Positions 8,436 through 16,613 of a stretch of DNA of 40,540 nt are shown here, in pieces. Numbering within the stretch: position 1 is the stretch's first letter; every line of letters starts with the position of its first letter. Made by a program: the position numbers and the translations under genes. The DNA lies in assembly GCA_021781415.1 (NCBI GenBank), contig JAJXWW010000013.1, positions 1-40,540 on the forward strand, in the 5' to 3' direction. The stretch is from Planctomycetota bacterium (lineage in GTDB: Bacteria > Planctomycetota > Planctomycetia > Gemmatales > Gemmataceae). The notes beneath the pieces are model-generated. The model saw nothing but the letters and a program-made list of their open reading frames with translations, was not told the DNA's origin and made no database searches.

Positions 8436-8830
8436 CAGCGTTCCTCCGATTCCCGCGACTCTGGGCGGGGATCTTGGGAAAGCCGATACGTCGCGCCCTG
8501 TTTCTCCCATGCGCCGGGCGTCATCAATTCGCGCGCGCCGGAGATCATCGTCAACACCAGCACGAACAGAAGCCCCCAGAGAATTACGACTCCCAAGGCT
8601 CTCCCATAATTGAGACGAGGAAGGACGGAGAAATCGCGGCGCAAGTAGTTCCACAGCAATTGCACGAACCACGACGAGAGAAGCAATCCCATCGCGAAGA
8701 AGGAGATGGTCTGCACGCGCATCCGTGCGATGTCCGTCAGGGTAATGGAAGGCATGCCCGCTTGCGCCGTGGAAGGAACACAGGAGAAGGCGACTAATGC
8801 AATCAAAAGTACGCGAAGAGTGGACGCCAT
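8435..8830 (-). CDS. Small membrane protein, first gene of a two-gene operon
   Basis: 131 residues. A signal peptide (LRVLLIALVAFSCVPSTAQA) is followed by two membrane helices (about TISFFAMGLLLSSWFVQLL and GVVILWGLLFVLVLTMI) and a short charged C-terminal tail (RPESRESEER). Its stop overlaps the start of the downstream DUF1559-type gene by the ATGA arrangement, which suggests that the two products work together. I do not recognise the family. The same layout, a small signal-bearing membrane protein before a DUF1559-like gene, gives no further clue to function. Confidence 0.6.
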   Translation of the reverse strand: MASTLRVLLIALVAFSCVPSTAQAGMPSITLTDIARMRVQTISFFAMGLLLSSWFVQLLWNYLRRDFSVLPRLNYGRALGVVILWGLLFVLVLTMISGARELMTPGAWEKQGATYRLSQDPRPESRESEER

Positions 8831-8954
8831 GTCATCTCACCGACGAGGCAAACGAGTCGTATTCAACCATTTTATCGTGTGAACAACGCGGTATCCAGTC
8901 GATCGCGTTCCAATCGCCAACTCGATTTTTCTCTGCCCCTCGAACGAAGCAAGC

Positions 8955-11018
8955 CTATCTGCCCGTATCGTCGATGCTCAAGATCGCGGCGCTGGCGGCG
9001 TTGCGAACGGATTCGTCCGGATCGTCGAGCATAATTTTCTTCAACAAGTCGCGGTACGCCGAAGCCAATCGACCGAAATGTCCGAACGTTTGGATGCACT
9101 CGATACGCACGCTGGTCGGTTGCGGCTCCTCTTTCAGCAACAGCAACCATTCGACGTTGGGAAGCGCGCGCGCGCCGTCGCTGCCGCCGATGCTCTGAAT
9201 GGTGCGCAGGATGGCCAAGATATAATCCTTGTCCCCGCGATTGATGACGCGCGCCAAATGATTCACCGCTGCCTTGGCGGCGGGGCCATACGACTCGAGC
9301 GCGGAGGCGGCGGTGAACTTGACGCTCAAATCTTCATTGTCGTTCATCAAGCGGGCCAACGCCGGAACCACGATGTCCGCCCGGCGCGGAGCCAGACGGC
9401 CGAGCGTTCGTGCCGATGCCCAACGGACGAACTTATTCTCATCTACCCGCAATCGCTCCACCAATGCCTCAATGGCCGGTTCCGCTTGCTCGCCCACCGA
9501 TTCCAACACATCCACGGCGGAGATACGAACGCGATAATCCTTATCGCGTAGCGCCTCGATCATGGTTTTCACCGTAGGCGTTCCCGGCTGGATCGCTTTG
9601 GGTTGTGGTAAATCGTCGCCGGGGGCCTGGAAGGCAACGAGTCGAACGGCATTTACATTCGTGGAAGCTCGAAGCCGCGACGCCGACGACGGCAAACGCG
9701 CCGACGACCCCGACAGCCCTTTTCGCTGGCCGAGGCGGGGATCGGGCAACACGCCGCCCTTGTCGGTCGCTTTCTTCGGTTCGATATCCAACCTCGGCTT
9801 TTCGGAGAGATTACGAATCTGTTGGTCGATCAATACCAACCTCTCCAGGATACGGCAAGCGATTACTCGGAGGCTAGGAACTTTATCTCGAACCACGCTA
9901 TCGATTTTCGGGATGACCTGCCTTTTCACGTTCTTGATCGTCGGTTCAAAGAAGTAACGTCCCTTCGCACTCGCTTGGGAATCCTTGACCAGGGCTTGCA
10001 GAATATCCGCGGACTGCTGGCAGGCCATCAGGCATCCATAGCGGACTTCGGGGTCTTTGTCGGCCAAACTCGATGCCGCAACGGGGGCGATCCGATCGAC
10101 GTACTCGAGGTACGATGCGGAGCGACTGCTATACATCTGCCCGGCATTCACCTTGAGCATGTTGGCCAAACCCATGGCCGCCGCCCGCCGTATCTTGTTG
10201 TGTGTGTCCGAGGATGTCAACAATGGCTTGAGGACAGCAATCAATTTCTCGCCGTCCTTCTCCACATTGCTCAATGCCCGAATCGCGGCCACTCGAATCG
10301 GAACCTCCGCATCCTTAGTAAGAATGAGCCTTTTCATGTCGGGAATCAATTCGCGGATTTGCTTGCGGAGTTCGGTTGCCGTTGGCACGATGTCATGAAC
10401 CGTGGTCACCATCACGCCGGGAACTCCCGCAAATCGTGAAACGTCCTGACGGCGAGAATTGTTCATGGTATCGCCGAGCAGATTGAGGGTGGCGATTTGT
10501 TCGGCTTCCCGGCCGTCTCTCAGGCGAGCGTGGGCCCGGTCCTCGAAGCGCTTCAACAATTTACTCAGTTCTTCGCGCTTGATCTCGTCGATGAAGACGC
10601 GGACGAAATCCACGACATTCGACTTGGCATTTTGCAGCAGTTTTTCGGCGGCCGATTCAAATCGGACATCGTCGACTTCGGAGATCGCGTTTTGGATACT
10701 CACCTTTTCTCGATCGGATACACCCGTAACCAGCAACGAAAAAAACCACTCGGGCAGCAGCAGGGCGCGAGATAAGTCGGGAAGCGTGGATAAGTCCGCG
10801 GCGGCCTTGCTCAAATCGCGGCGATATTTGACGAGCGCGGGCGCGTCGACCAGTTGCTTTTCACTGCGCGAAAGTACCGACTGAAACTCGTCCAGGCCCC
10901 GTTTCGGCAACGGTTCGGCTCGCAAGCGATTGTGGCTGAAACTCATCCCAAGGGCCAGCGACAACCCAAGAGCGAATCGAAACCAGCAGGTCGTCGTTGC
11001 GCGGCAAGTCGGGTGCAT
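8955..11018 (-). CDS. Secreted HEAT-repeat protein, 687 residues
   Basis: A hydrophobic export signal at about residues 12-35 (FRFALGLSLALGMSFSHNRL) is followed by an all-helical protein with many HEAT/PBS-type units. Clear units include VPIRVAAIRALSNVEKDG, KDPEVRYGCLMACQQSA, KDYRVRISAVDVLESVGEQA and ENKFVRWASARTLGRLAP. HEAT arrays are protein-binding scaffolds; no catalytic domain is visible. A GAGGAG lies about ten bases before the ATG. The gene stands alone with 484 bp of unassigned DNA upstream. It is probably extracytoplasmic or membrane-anchored; the partner is unknown. Confidence 0.75.
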   Translation of the reverse strand: MHPTCRATTTCWFRFALGLSLALGMSFSHNRLRAEPLPKRGLDEFQSVLSRSEKQLVDAPALVKYRRDLSKAAADLSTLPDLSRALLLPEWFFSLLVTGVSDREKVSIQNAISEVDDVRFESAAEKLLQNAKSNVVDFVRVFIDEIKREELSKLLKRFEDRAHARLRDGREAEQIATLNLLGDTMNNSRRQDVSRFAGVPGVMVTTVHDIVPTATELRKQIRELIPDMKRLILTKDAEVPIRVAAIRALSNVEKDGEKLIAVLKPLLTSSDTHNKIRRAAAMGLANMLKVNAGQMYSSRSASYLEYVDRIAPVAASSLADKDPEVRYGCLMACQQSADILQALVKDSQASAKGRYFFEPTIKNVKRQVIPKIDSVVRDKVPSLRVIACRILERLVLIDQQIRNLSEKPRLDIEPKKATDKGGVLPDPRLGQRKGLSGSSARLPSSASRLRASTNVNAVRLVAFQAPGDDLPQPKAIQPGTPTVKTMIEALRDKDYRVRISAVDVLESVGEQAEPAIEALVERLRVDENKFVRWASARTLGRLAPRRADIVVPALARLMNDNEDLSVKFTAASALESYGPAAKAAVNHLARVINRGDKDYILAILRTIQSIGGSDGARALPNVEWLLLLKEEPQPTSVRIECIQTFGHFGRLASAYRDLLKKIMLDDPDESVRNAASAAILSIDDTGR

Positions 11019-11502
11019 GTCGGGTAGTCTCCTCGTGGGCCGACTCGGTGGAAAGAATCGGACGCCGGAGAAAGGGTTGTCTACGAACCCATTCTAGCCG
11101 AGCGAAACGAATCCTACCATCCTCCGAGCCGTTTTGCGGCCAGACGGCTGGGCGCGGGCCACGCCGCAATTGAAATCGGCCAACATCCTCGCCACCCTCT
11201 TCCCCTTTGACTCATCGAATTGGAGATCGATGGGGGAGCCCGCTGCGTTGTGACGGCTGCGACGATTTCACCGAACGGCAACTCCATCTCCGCTGTACCA
11301 CGATTACACACTCTGTCTGAAAACGTCGCAGGCAGACCCCCCGATCCCGCGCCCAGCCAAAAGAATCCGACAAGGCGTAACTCGCTTTCTATCAAGATGA
11401 TACAGAAATCAGTCCCACATCCGCCGCCGAATTTACGTCTTGGCACTCGATTCGCTACTTATCGCTCATTGACATTGCGAGAGGGTCGAGAGGAAGCGGA
11501 CG
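11019..11502. other. Intergenic stretch with no recognised gene
   Basis: 484 bp between the divergent HEAT-protein and small hypothetical genes. Both strands have short open frames, but none shows a ribosome site, codon bias or a recognisable domain. It presumably holds the promoters of both genes; I could not identify boxes with confidence. No tRNA-like fold or repeat was seen. Confidence 0.4.
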
Positions 11503-11814
11503 ATGTTAACGCTGTGTGAAAATCCGACCGTCCACTCGACCAAGCCCGCGAGAGAGGACGGGTCGTTGTGTTGCGTTCGACCTTCCCTAAGCGACCTGCG
11601 TTTTACCGGCGATCCGTGGGTGCAAGATCAGGACGATGGCAGTTCTTCGGTACTCCTCGATAACTATCGTTTGACGCGCGTGCGAACGCTACCTTTCGAT
11701 TTGCCATCGCTCAATCGACTGTTCTTGGACTTGCGACTGGCTCAGCTGCGGCGGAAGATGTATCGACAGCTGAGAGCGCGGCGGCGTCGGGCGTTGTTGC
11801 TCCCTTCTACTTGA
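11503..11814 (+). CDS. Small hypothetical protein, basic C-terminus
   Basis: 103 residues starting at ATG 11503 with GAGGAAG nine bases upstream. The sequence has no signal peptide or membrane helix. The second half (VRTLPFDLPSLNRLFLDLRL, then an Arg-rich tail QLRARRRRALLL) could form an amphipathic helix and a nucleic-acid-binding tail. I do not recognise a family. It is convergent with the zinc-ribbon gene, four bases apart. A chance open frame is possible, but the ribosome site and tight spacing favour a gene. Confidence 0.45.
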   Translation: MLTLCENPTVHSTKPAREDGSLCCVRPSLSDLRFTGDPWVQDQDDGSSSVLLDNYRLTRVRTLPFDLPSLNRLFLDLRLAQLRRKMYRQLRARRRRALLLPST

Positions 11815-11818
11815 TTCT

Positions 11819-12253
11819 TCAACCCATCCAATAATATCCGACGAGCAAACCCGCGCCGAAGGCCAAGGCGACGAGGAGGATCACGGACACCGTCAACCAG
11901 GTGGCCTGAGTCGGCGACAAGAACAATCCCGGAGAAGAGGGCGCGCGAGCGGCGGTGGAAGTCGGTTCTGGAATCGAGGGCGAGGAAGGCATCGTTGGAG
12001 CGAACGGCGATGGAGCGGGGGGAGGAGCGGGCGCTGGAGCCTCTGGCGGATTATCCAAAAACGCCTCAAAATCGCTGCGTTCAAAGAGAGGCGGAGCGAC
12101 TGCGCCCCCCAACGGCTGCGGATGGGGTTCCTCATCCTGCATCGGCACCAAGACTTGAGCGCGGCAAGTCGGACAGGATACCATCGTACCCGCCTTGCGG
12201 CGAGCAATTCCCATCAACTGATTGCAATGGCGACAGCGGAAACGAATGGGCAT
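11819..12253 (-). CDS. Zinc-ribbon protein with Pro-rich linker and C-terminal membrane helix
   Basis: 144 residues in three parts. Residues 1-36 are a two-CxxC zinc ribbon (FRCRHCNQLM, then SCPTCRAQV). Residues about 45-115 are a Pro/Ala/Ser-rich disordered linker. Residues about 118-144 are a single membrane helix (WLTVSVILLVALAFGAGLLVGYY). This tail-anchored layout is common in planctomycetes, and the ribbon would face the cytoplasm. It probably recruits partners to the membrane; no enzymatic role is visible. The ATG is preceded by GAGAG. Confidence 0.65.
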   Translation of the reverse strand: MPIRFRCRHCNQLMGIARRKAGTMVSCPTCRAQVLVPMQDEEPHPQPLGGAVAPPLFERSDFEAFLDNPPEAPAPAPPPAPSPFAPTMPSSPSIPEPTSTAARAPSSPGLFLSPTQATWLTVSVILLVALAFGAGLLVGYYWMG

Positions 12254-12465
12254 GGCGAATTTCTCTCAGAATGAATCGCCGCGGGGCAAACCACCCCTCT
12301 CTCTCAATTTAGCACCCTTGGGGCGAACCGTCAGCGTCGATTGTCGGGTTCGAGACGATTCCAGAATACGCGCCGGCGGCATGGCTCCCAAGCGACGGAA
12401 ATGAGAACTCCCCATAGAATCGACTTCGGAAGCGACCCAGCCATCGCATAATCGACGGGGAGATC

Positions 12466-14085
12466 ATGGCGGACACGACCAAAAAGCTACTTCATTTGTT
12501 GCACGTCGATCGACCGCTCGACATTCGTTGCGCCGCCGCGCTGGTTCTCGGCGAAGTCGGCACGAAAGATGCTAACCTCTCGCGCGCGCTCTGCGATGCC
12601 TTGACCGACGGCGAACCGACGTTTCGATTGCAAGCGATTCGGACGGTGGGCAAACTGCGAATCGAGGCGGCCTTACCGTCGTTGTTGGATCGCGTGAAAG
12701 AGGGCGGAGAGGAAGCGGAGCAGGCGGCGTTGGCGGCGGCGAAGCTGGGTGCGAAAGGTACGAAGGCACTCCAAGAGTTGATGCCGAAAGTCTCGCCGGG
12801 ACTGCGGCGCTACATCGCGTCGGCGTTGGCGGCGGCGGGAACGACTAGCTCCGAGACCGCCGCCGTCGCCATGCTGCTTCAGCGCGATCCGGGCGTCGTC
12901 GATTCCGCGGCGCGTTCACTGTTGTCTCAAATGCCGACGCTGACGCCGGCGCACCGCAAGACGCTGGCCGAGCAGTTGCTCGAACTGATTGGCAATAAAA
13001 AAGATCCACTCGTCGTTCACTCGGAAGCCGCCGTGCTGCGGCTGTTGGCGGCATTGGACGATCCTCGCGCTGAAAAGGTGCTTTGGGAGCGCATCGCGCC
13101 GCCGCATCCGTTGGAGGTTCGCACGGCGGCATTGCACGCGCTGGGCAAATGGGCCGCGTCGCCGGGCAAGGAGCAACTCAAAAGGCTGTTTGCCTGTGCG
13201 CTCGACACCGATTTCCGTCTGGCCGGTCCCGCCTTGGTGTTGCTGAAAAACCTACCCGTCGGCGAACGAACGGTCGCGGACTGGCTGACACTCTTGCAGG
13301 CATCCGACGTGGCGGCGCGAAAACTGGCGCTGGAAAAGGTCGGCGACCGCGACAGCGCCGAGGTGGCCGAGGCGCTCATGCAACAGATTCAACACCCCGA
13401 CCCCTCGCTGCGCGACGGCGCGCTGTCGCGTCTGGTCCGTCTCAAACAAGGACAGAACGCACTGACGGCGGCACTGTTGTCGGCGGATGCGCCCGATCGC
13501 CTTTGGCTCTTGGCGCGCGCCCAAGCGCCGTTCGCCCGCAAGTTTCCCGCCGAATGGCGCGAACGAGTGTTTGCGCGGGCCTGCGAGTATCTCGAAGAAA
13601 ACGACCGTCGAACCGACGCATTGTTGTTTCTGTTGCGCGAATCGGACCCAACCGAGTTGCGCCAGCGCCTCGAAGACCGAGCCGTTTCGTGGCGTAAGAA
13701 GAAAAAGTATGAAACGGCTCTGTTATACCTCCGTCTGTTGATCCGCGATCCCTCCAGCGGCTTTGCGATCCGGCTCGAACTGGCGTGCTGCGGGCTGAAG
13801 GTCTCCAGCCGCGATCTGGCTCCCGAAGCGCGGGCCAACGATCCGTGCTTGCAACAGTTCGCCACGCTCTGCCAGGGGTACGAAGCCGAATTGGGGGCGC
13901 AGTTCGAGAAAATGAAATGGCTGGACGTAGACGATCTCTATTATCTCGGATTTCACTTTGCCGAGCAGGCTGGGCAACAGAAGCAGTTTGGTGGCAAGGT
14001 GTTGCGTCTGCTGATCGAGCGTTCTCCGCGCACCAAACTGGCCAAGCAGGCGAAAAGCAAACTGCGCGGCGCGGGCTTGGAATAG
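12466..14085 (+). CDS. Cytoplasmic HEAT-repeat protein, 539 residues
   Basis: No signal peptide: it begins MADTTKKLLHLLHVDRPLDI and enters HEAT/PBS-type helical repeats directly (RCAAALVLGEVGTKDAN, EPTFRLQAIRTVGKLRIEA, HPLEVRTAALHALGKWA, HPDPSLRDGALSRLVRLK). After about residue 370 the pattern shifts to TPR-like helices (ETALLYLRLLIRDPSSGFAI). It probably works as a scaffold. The codon use and clean start (GGAGATC upstream) support a real gene. It is convergent with dapA; a shared hairpin lies between them. Confidence 0.75.
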   Translation: MADTTKKLLHLLHVDRPLDIRCAAALVLGEVGTKDANLSRALCDALTDGEPTFRLQAIRTVGKLRIEAALPSLLDRVKEGGEEAEQAALAAAKLGAKGTKALQELMPKVSPGLRRYIASALAAAGTTSSETAAVAMLLQRDPGVVDSAARSLLSQMPTLTPAHRKTLAEQLLELIGNKKDPLVVHSEAAVLRLLAALDDPRAEKVLWERIAPPHPLEVRTAALHALGKWAASPGKEQLKRLFACALDTDFRLAGPALVLLKNLPVGERTVADWLTLLQASDVAARKLALEKVGDRDSAEVAEALMQQIQHPDPSLRDGALSRLVRLKQGQNALTAALLSADAPDRLWLLARAQAPFARKFPAEWRERVFARACEYLEENDRRTDALLFLLRESDPTELRQRLEDRAVSWRKKKKYETALLYLRLLIRDPSSGFAIRLELACCGLKVSSRDLAPEARANDPCLQQFATLCQGYEAELGAQFEKMKWLDVDDLYYLGFHFAEQAGQQKQFGGKVLRLLIERSPRTKLAKQAKSKLRGAGLE

Positions 14086-14099
14086 AGGAAGATCCGCAA

Positions 14100-14133
14100 G
14101 CCGTGGACGAAGGCTGATTCGCTCGACCACGGC
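14100..14133. terminator. Hairpin between convergent HEAT gene and dapA
   Basis: GCCGTGG (14100-14106) pairs with CCACGGC (14127-14133), and after one mismatch three more pairs (CGA/TCG) extend the stem. It lies between two convergent stops and can serve both strands as a bidirectional terminator, though neither side has a long T-tract. Confidence 0.5.
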
Positions 14134-14145
14134 CCGCAGACGATC

Positions 14146-15039
14146 CTATGCCATCAGCCCGTAGGCGCGCAGCGTCTGCGCGATGCGGGCTTCGCCGGCC
14201 GAATCGAGACAACACATCGGCAAACGCAACTCGCCGTTGCCGCGTCCAAGCAGCTTCATCGCCGTTTTCAGCGGGATGGGATTGGTCGCCACCGAGAGCA
14301 TGTCGCGGCATAAGGGGAAGAGCTTGCGATGCCAACGCAGCGCCTCTTCGGTATTCCCGGCATCGTACGAGGCGACGAGAGCCTTGAGATCGCGCGGGAT
14401 TAGATTGCCGACCACCGAGACCACGCCGCGCCCGCCCACGCTCATCAGAGGCAGCGTTAGACTATCGTCCCCGCTGAGGATGGTCAGATCGCACAACGAG
14501 GCGATGTGCGACGCTTGATCGAGCGATCCCGTCGCTTCCTTGATGGCAACGATACTAGGGATCTCGGCGAGGCGAGCAATCGTCTCGGGCACGATATTCG
14601 ATGCCGTGCGTCCGGGAATGTTGTACAGGACGATGGGCAAGTCGCACGCCTCGGCCACGGCGGCAAAATGGCGATAGTACCCCTCTTGTGTCGGTTTATT
14701 GTAATAGGGTCCGACCATCAGCGCGCCGTTGGCCCCGGCGCGTTGTGCGAAGCGCGTCAAGCGAATGGCCTCGCGCGTGCTATTCGAGCCGGTGCCGGGG
14801 ACAATCTTGATGCGTCCGCGCGCTTGCTCGACCACGGCGGCGATGACGCGCTCGTGTTCTTCGTGATCCAACGTCGGCGATTCCCCGGTAGTCCCGACCG
14901 GCGACAAGCAATCGGTTCCCTGTTCGATGTGCCATTCGACCAGTTGCTTTAAGGCTGCCAGGTCGAGATCGCCGTTGCGAAACGGTGTCACCAAAGCCAC
15001 CGTCACGCCGGCAAACTGTTCTCCCTTGGTGTGCTTCAT
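14146..15039 (-). CDS. dapA: 4-hydroxy-tetrahydrodipicolinate synthase
   Basis: 297 residues, the usual DapA length. It condenses pyruvate with aspartate semialdehyde in the lysine/diaminopimelate pathway. Visible active-site residues are the T50-T51 pair (GTTGES), Y139 (VLYNIPGRT) and the Schiff-base lysine K167 (VAIKEATG). The [11 protein letters not shown] segment and [11 protein letters not shown] also match the family. The frame stays open upstream to 15132, but [11 protein letters not shown] at 15039 (GAGAGAG just upstream) is where homology should begin. The neighbours are not lysine genes. Other members of the DHDPS superfamily (for example N-acetylneuraminate lyase) are less likely given the intact DapA motif set. 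Confidence 0.92.
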   Translation of the reverse strand: MKHTKGEQFAGVTVALVTPFRNGDLDLAALKQLVEWHIEQGTDCLSPVGTTGESPTLDHEEHERVIAAVVEQARGRIKIVPGTGSNSTREAIRLTRFAQRAGANGALMVGPYYNKPTQEGYYRHFAAVAEACDLPIVLYNIPGRTASNIVPETIARLAEIPSIVAIKEATGSLDQASHIASLCDLTILSGDDSLTLPLMSVGGRGVVSVVGNLIPRDLKALVASYDAGNTEEALRWHRKLFPLCRDMLSVATNPIPLKTAMKLLGRGNGELRLPMCCLDSAGEARIAQTLRAYGLMA

Positions 15040-15194
15040 ATTCTCTCTCTCGATGAACTCGTGCCGTTCGTGGAAGCATTCGGAACCTCCAGGAGACTTT
15101 TTACCAAAATCCGCAAGAAGACAATGGGACAAACGAATAGAATGATGGAAACCTTGTGAAGCGAGCGGCCCACGCGAACGCGGAGACGAAGGCG

Positions 15195-15614
15195 ATGTTG
15201 GGAGAACTTCTGAATACGGTCGAATGGAGCCTTAAGGATTTAGGCCGGATTCTCCTTGCGCCCCGTTTGCGCGAGCAAACGCTTGACGAAATCGATGGCC
15301 TCGGTGCGGAACTTCAGCAGCGTTGTGCCGAACTGGCGCACGCGCAGCGCGAGTTGGCGAGCGTGAAGCGGCGTTTGCGGGACAATCCGGCCGCTGCCGC
15401 ACTCTTGCGCTCGCGCATCGAAGAACTGACGCGCAGCAAACTTTCGGAGCAGGCGTGGCTGGCGGCGATGGAACTGGACCGACTACGGCAAAATCTGTCC
15501 GAGGACGAACGAGCCTGTCCGCGTTTGGAACAGCGCTGTTGGAGCCTACATTTTTACATTCGACAGCTGCAACGCCGACTCGACCGCGCGCTGGCGCGAG
15601 TCACTCCCTCTTGA
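15195..15614 (+). CDS. Coiled-coil protein upstream of a HAD gene
   Basis: A 139-residue hydrophilic, almost entirely helical protein with heptad-like spacing ([40 protein letters not shown]). No membrane segment or catalytic motif. The ATG at 15195 has GGAG nine bases upstream; a GTG at 15156 would add 13 residues. The stop overlaps a possible start (15614) of the HAD gene as TGATG, so the two genes are probably co-transcribed. Function unknown. Confidence 0.55.
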   Translation: MLGELLNTVEWSLKDLGRILLAPRLREQTLDEIDGLGAELQQRCAELAHAQRELASVKRRLRDNPAAAALLRSRIEELTRSKLSEQAWLAAMELDRLRQNLSEDERACPRLEQRCWSLHFYIRQLQRRLDRALARVTPS

Positions 15615-15631
15615 TGCGCGAGGGCGAATCG

Positions 15632-16324
15632 ATGGCTCTCCCATCTCCCCTGCCTCCGGTGATTTTCTTCGACGCAGTTGGCACGCTCCTGTTTCCCGAG
15701 CCACCACCTTCGGAAGTGTATGCGTCCGTCGGTCGTCGGTTCGGCAGTCGTCTGGACGCGACGACGGTGGCAACGCGCTTTTCGGTTTCCTTTCGCCGGC
15801 AGGAACGAGAGGACGTTGCTTCCGGCCTTCGCACCAGCGAAGCGCGTGAGTTGGCCCGCTGGCGCGCGATTGTCGCCGAGGTTCTCGACGATGTGTCGGA
15901 TGGAGAAGCCTGTTTTCAGACCTTGTACGCGCACTTCGCGCGAACCTCGGCTTGGCGATGTGCCGAAGATGCCGCCGAGGTATTGGATGCGTTATCCGCG
16001 CGCGGCCATAGCGTGGGAATCGCGTCGAATTTTGACCGCCGCCTCCGCCCACTCGTGGAAAACCTGCCCTCCCTGCGCGCCGTTCGCTCTCTGGTGATTA
16101 GTTCCGAAGTGGGCTGGCGCAAGCCCGCGGCGGCTTTCTTCGAGGCAATGTGCCGCTCGATTCATGCGCCCGCCCAACAGATTCTCTATGTCGGGGACGA
16201 CTTTGCCAACGATTTCGAGGGAGCAAACGCGGCGGGCATGCAAGCCCTGTTGCTCGATCCACGCCAAATCGCGCCGTCGGTCCAGAATCATCGCATAGAA
16301 TCGCTGAGCGAACTCCTTTCCTAG
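15632..16324 (+). CDS. HAD-superfamily hydrolase (HDHD3-like)
   Basis: 230 residues. Motif I is FFDAVGTLL with nucleophile D14. The second Asp of the usual DxD is replaced (DAV), as in the HDHD3-like branch. The helical cap (residues about 25-105) is followed by motif II (GIASNFD), motif III Lys (WRKPAAAFF) and motif IV (VGDDFANDFEGA). Loss of the second Asp usually goes with a changed or weak phosphatase activity; the substrate is unknown. ATG 15632 has GAGG upstream; ATG 15614, which overlaps the previous stop, would add six residues. A large inverted repeat begins just after the stop. Confidence 0.75.
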   Translation: MALPSPLPPVIFFDAVGTLLFPEPPPSEVYASVGRRFGSRLDATTVATRFSVSFRRQEREDVASGLRTSEARELARWRAIVAEVLDDVSDGEACFQTLYAHFARTSAWRCAEDAAEVLDALSARGHSVGIASNFDRRLRPLVENLPSLRAVRSLVISSEVGWRKPAAAFFEAMCRSIHAPAQQILYVGDDFANDFEGANAAGMQALLLDPRQIAPSVQNHRIESLSELLS

Positions 16325-16326
16325 TT

Positions 16327-16493
16327 GTACAGCGCTGCTCTCGGATTCTCCCCTCTCCCCTGTACTCAGGGGAGAGGGGTTGGGGGTGAGGGGTAAGGGA
16401 CGAAAGGAGACGCCGAAACCACTCGTTTTCACCAAACCCCTCACCCCCGGCCCCTCTCCCCTGAGTACAGGGGAGAGGGGAGCAGCGCTGTAC
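16327..16493. repeat. Large inverted repeat, MITE-like
   Basis: A roughly 167-bp imperfect palindrome. The outer ends GTACAGCGCTGCTC (16327-16340) and GAGCAGCGCTGTAC (16480-16493) are exact reverse complements. Inside, each arm carries its own smaller palindrome of CCCCTCTCCCC/GGGGAGAGGGG around TGTACTCA or TGAGTACA, then GGGTGAGGGG against CCCCTCACCC. Shorter relatives of the inner unit occur at 20613-20646, 24128-24175 and 38083-38145. There is no coding capacity. It may double as a terminator for the HAD gene. Confidence 0.75.
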
Positions 16494-16613
16494 TGCTAGC
16501 GCCTTGATTTTTTGTTAGATTTGGCGTGACAGATTTCATTTCGCCGTGCCTTAACGACAGAGAGGGGATCGATACGAACCCGAAGTACATTCTTCGAATC
16601 GAGGGGGTGACGA

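Noticed and set aside
11114..11519. Overlapping ORFs on both strands in the 11.0-11.5 kb gap
   Set aside because: No ribosome sites, no domain, and frames oppose each other; treated as non-coding.
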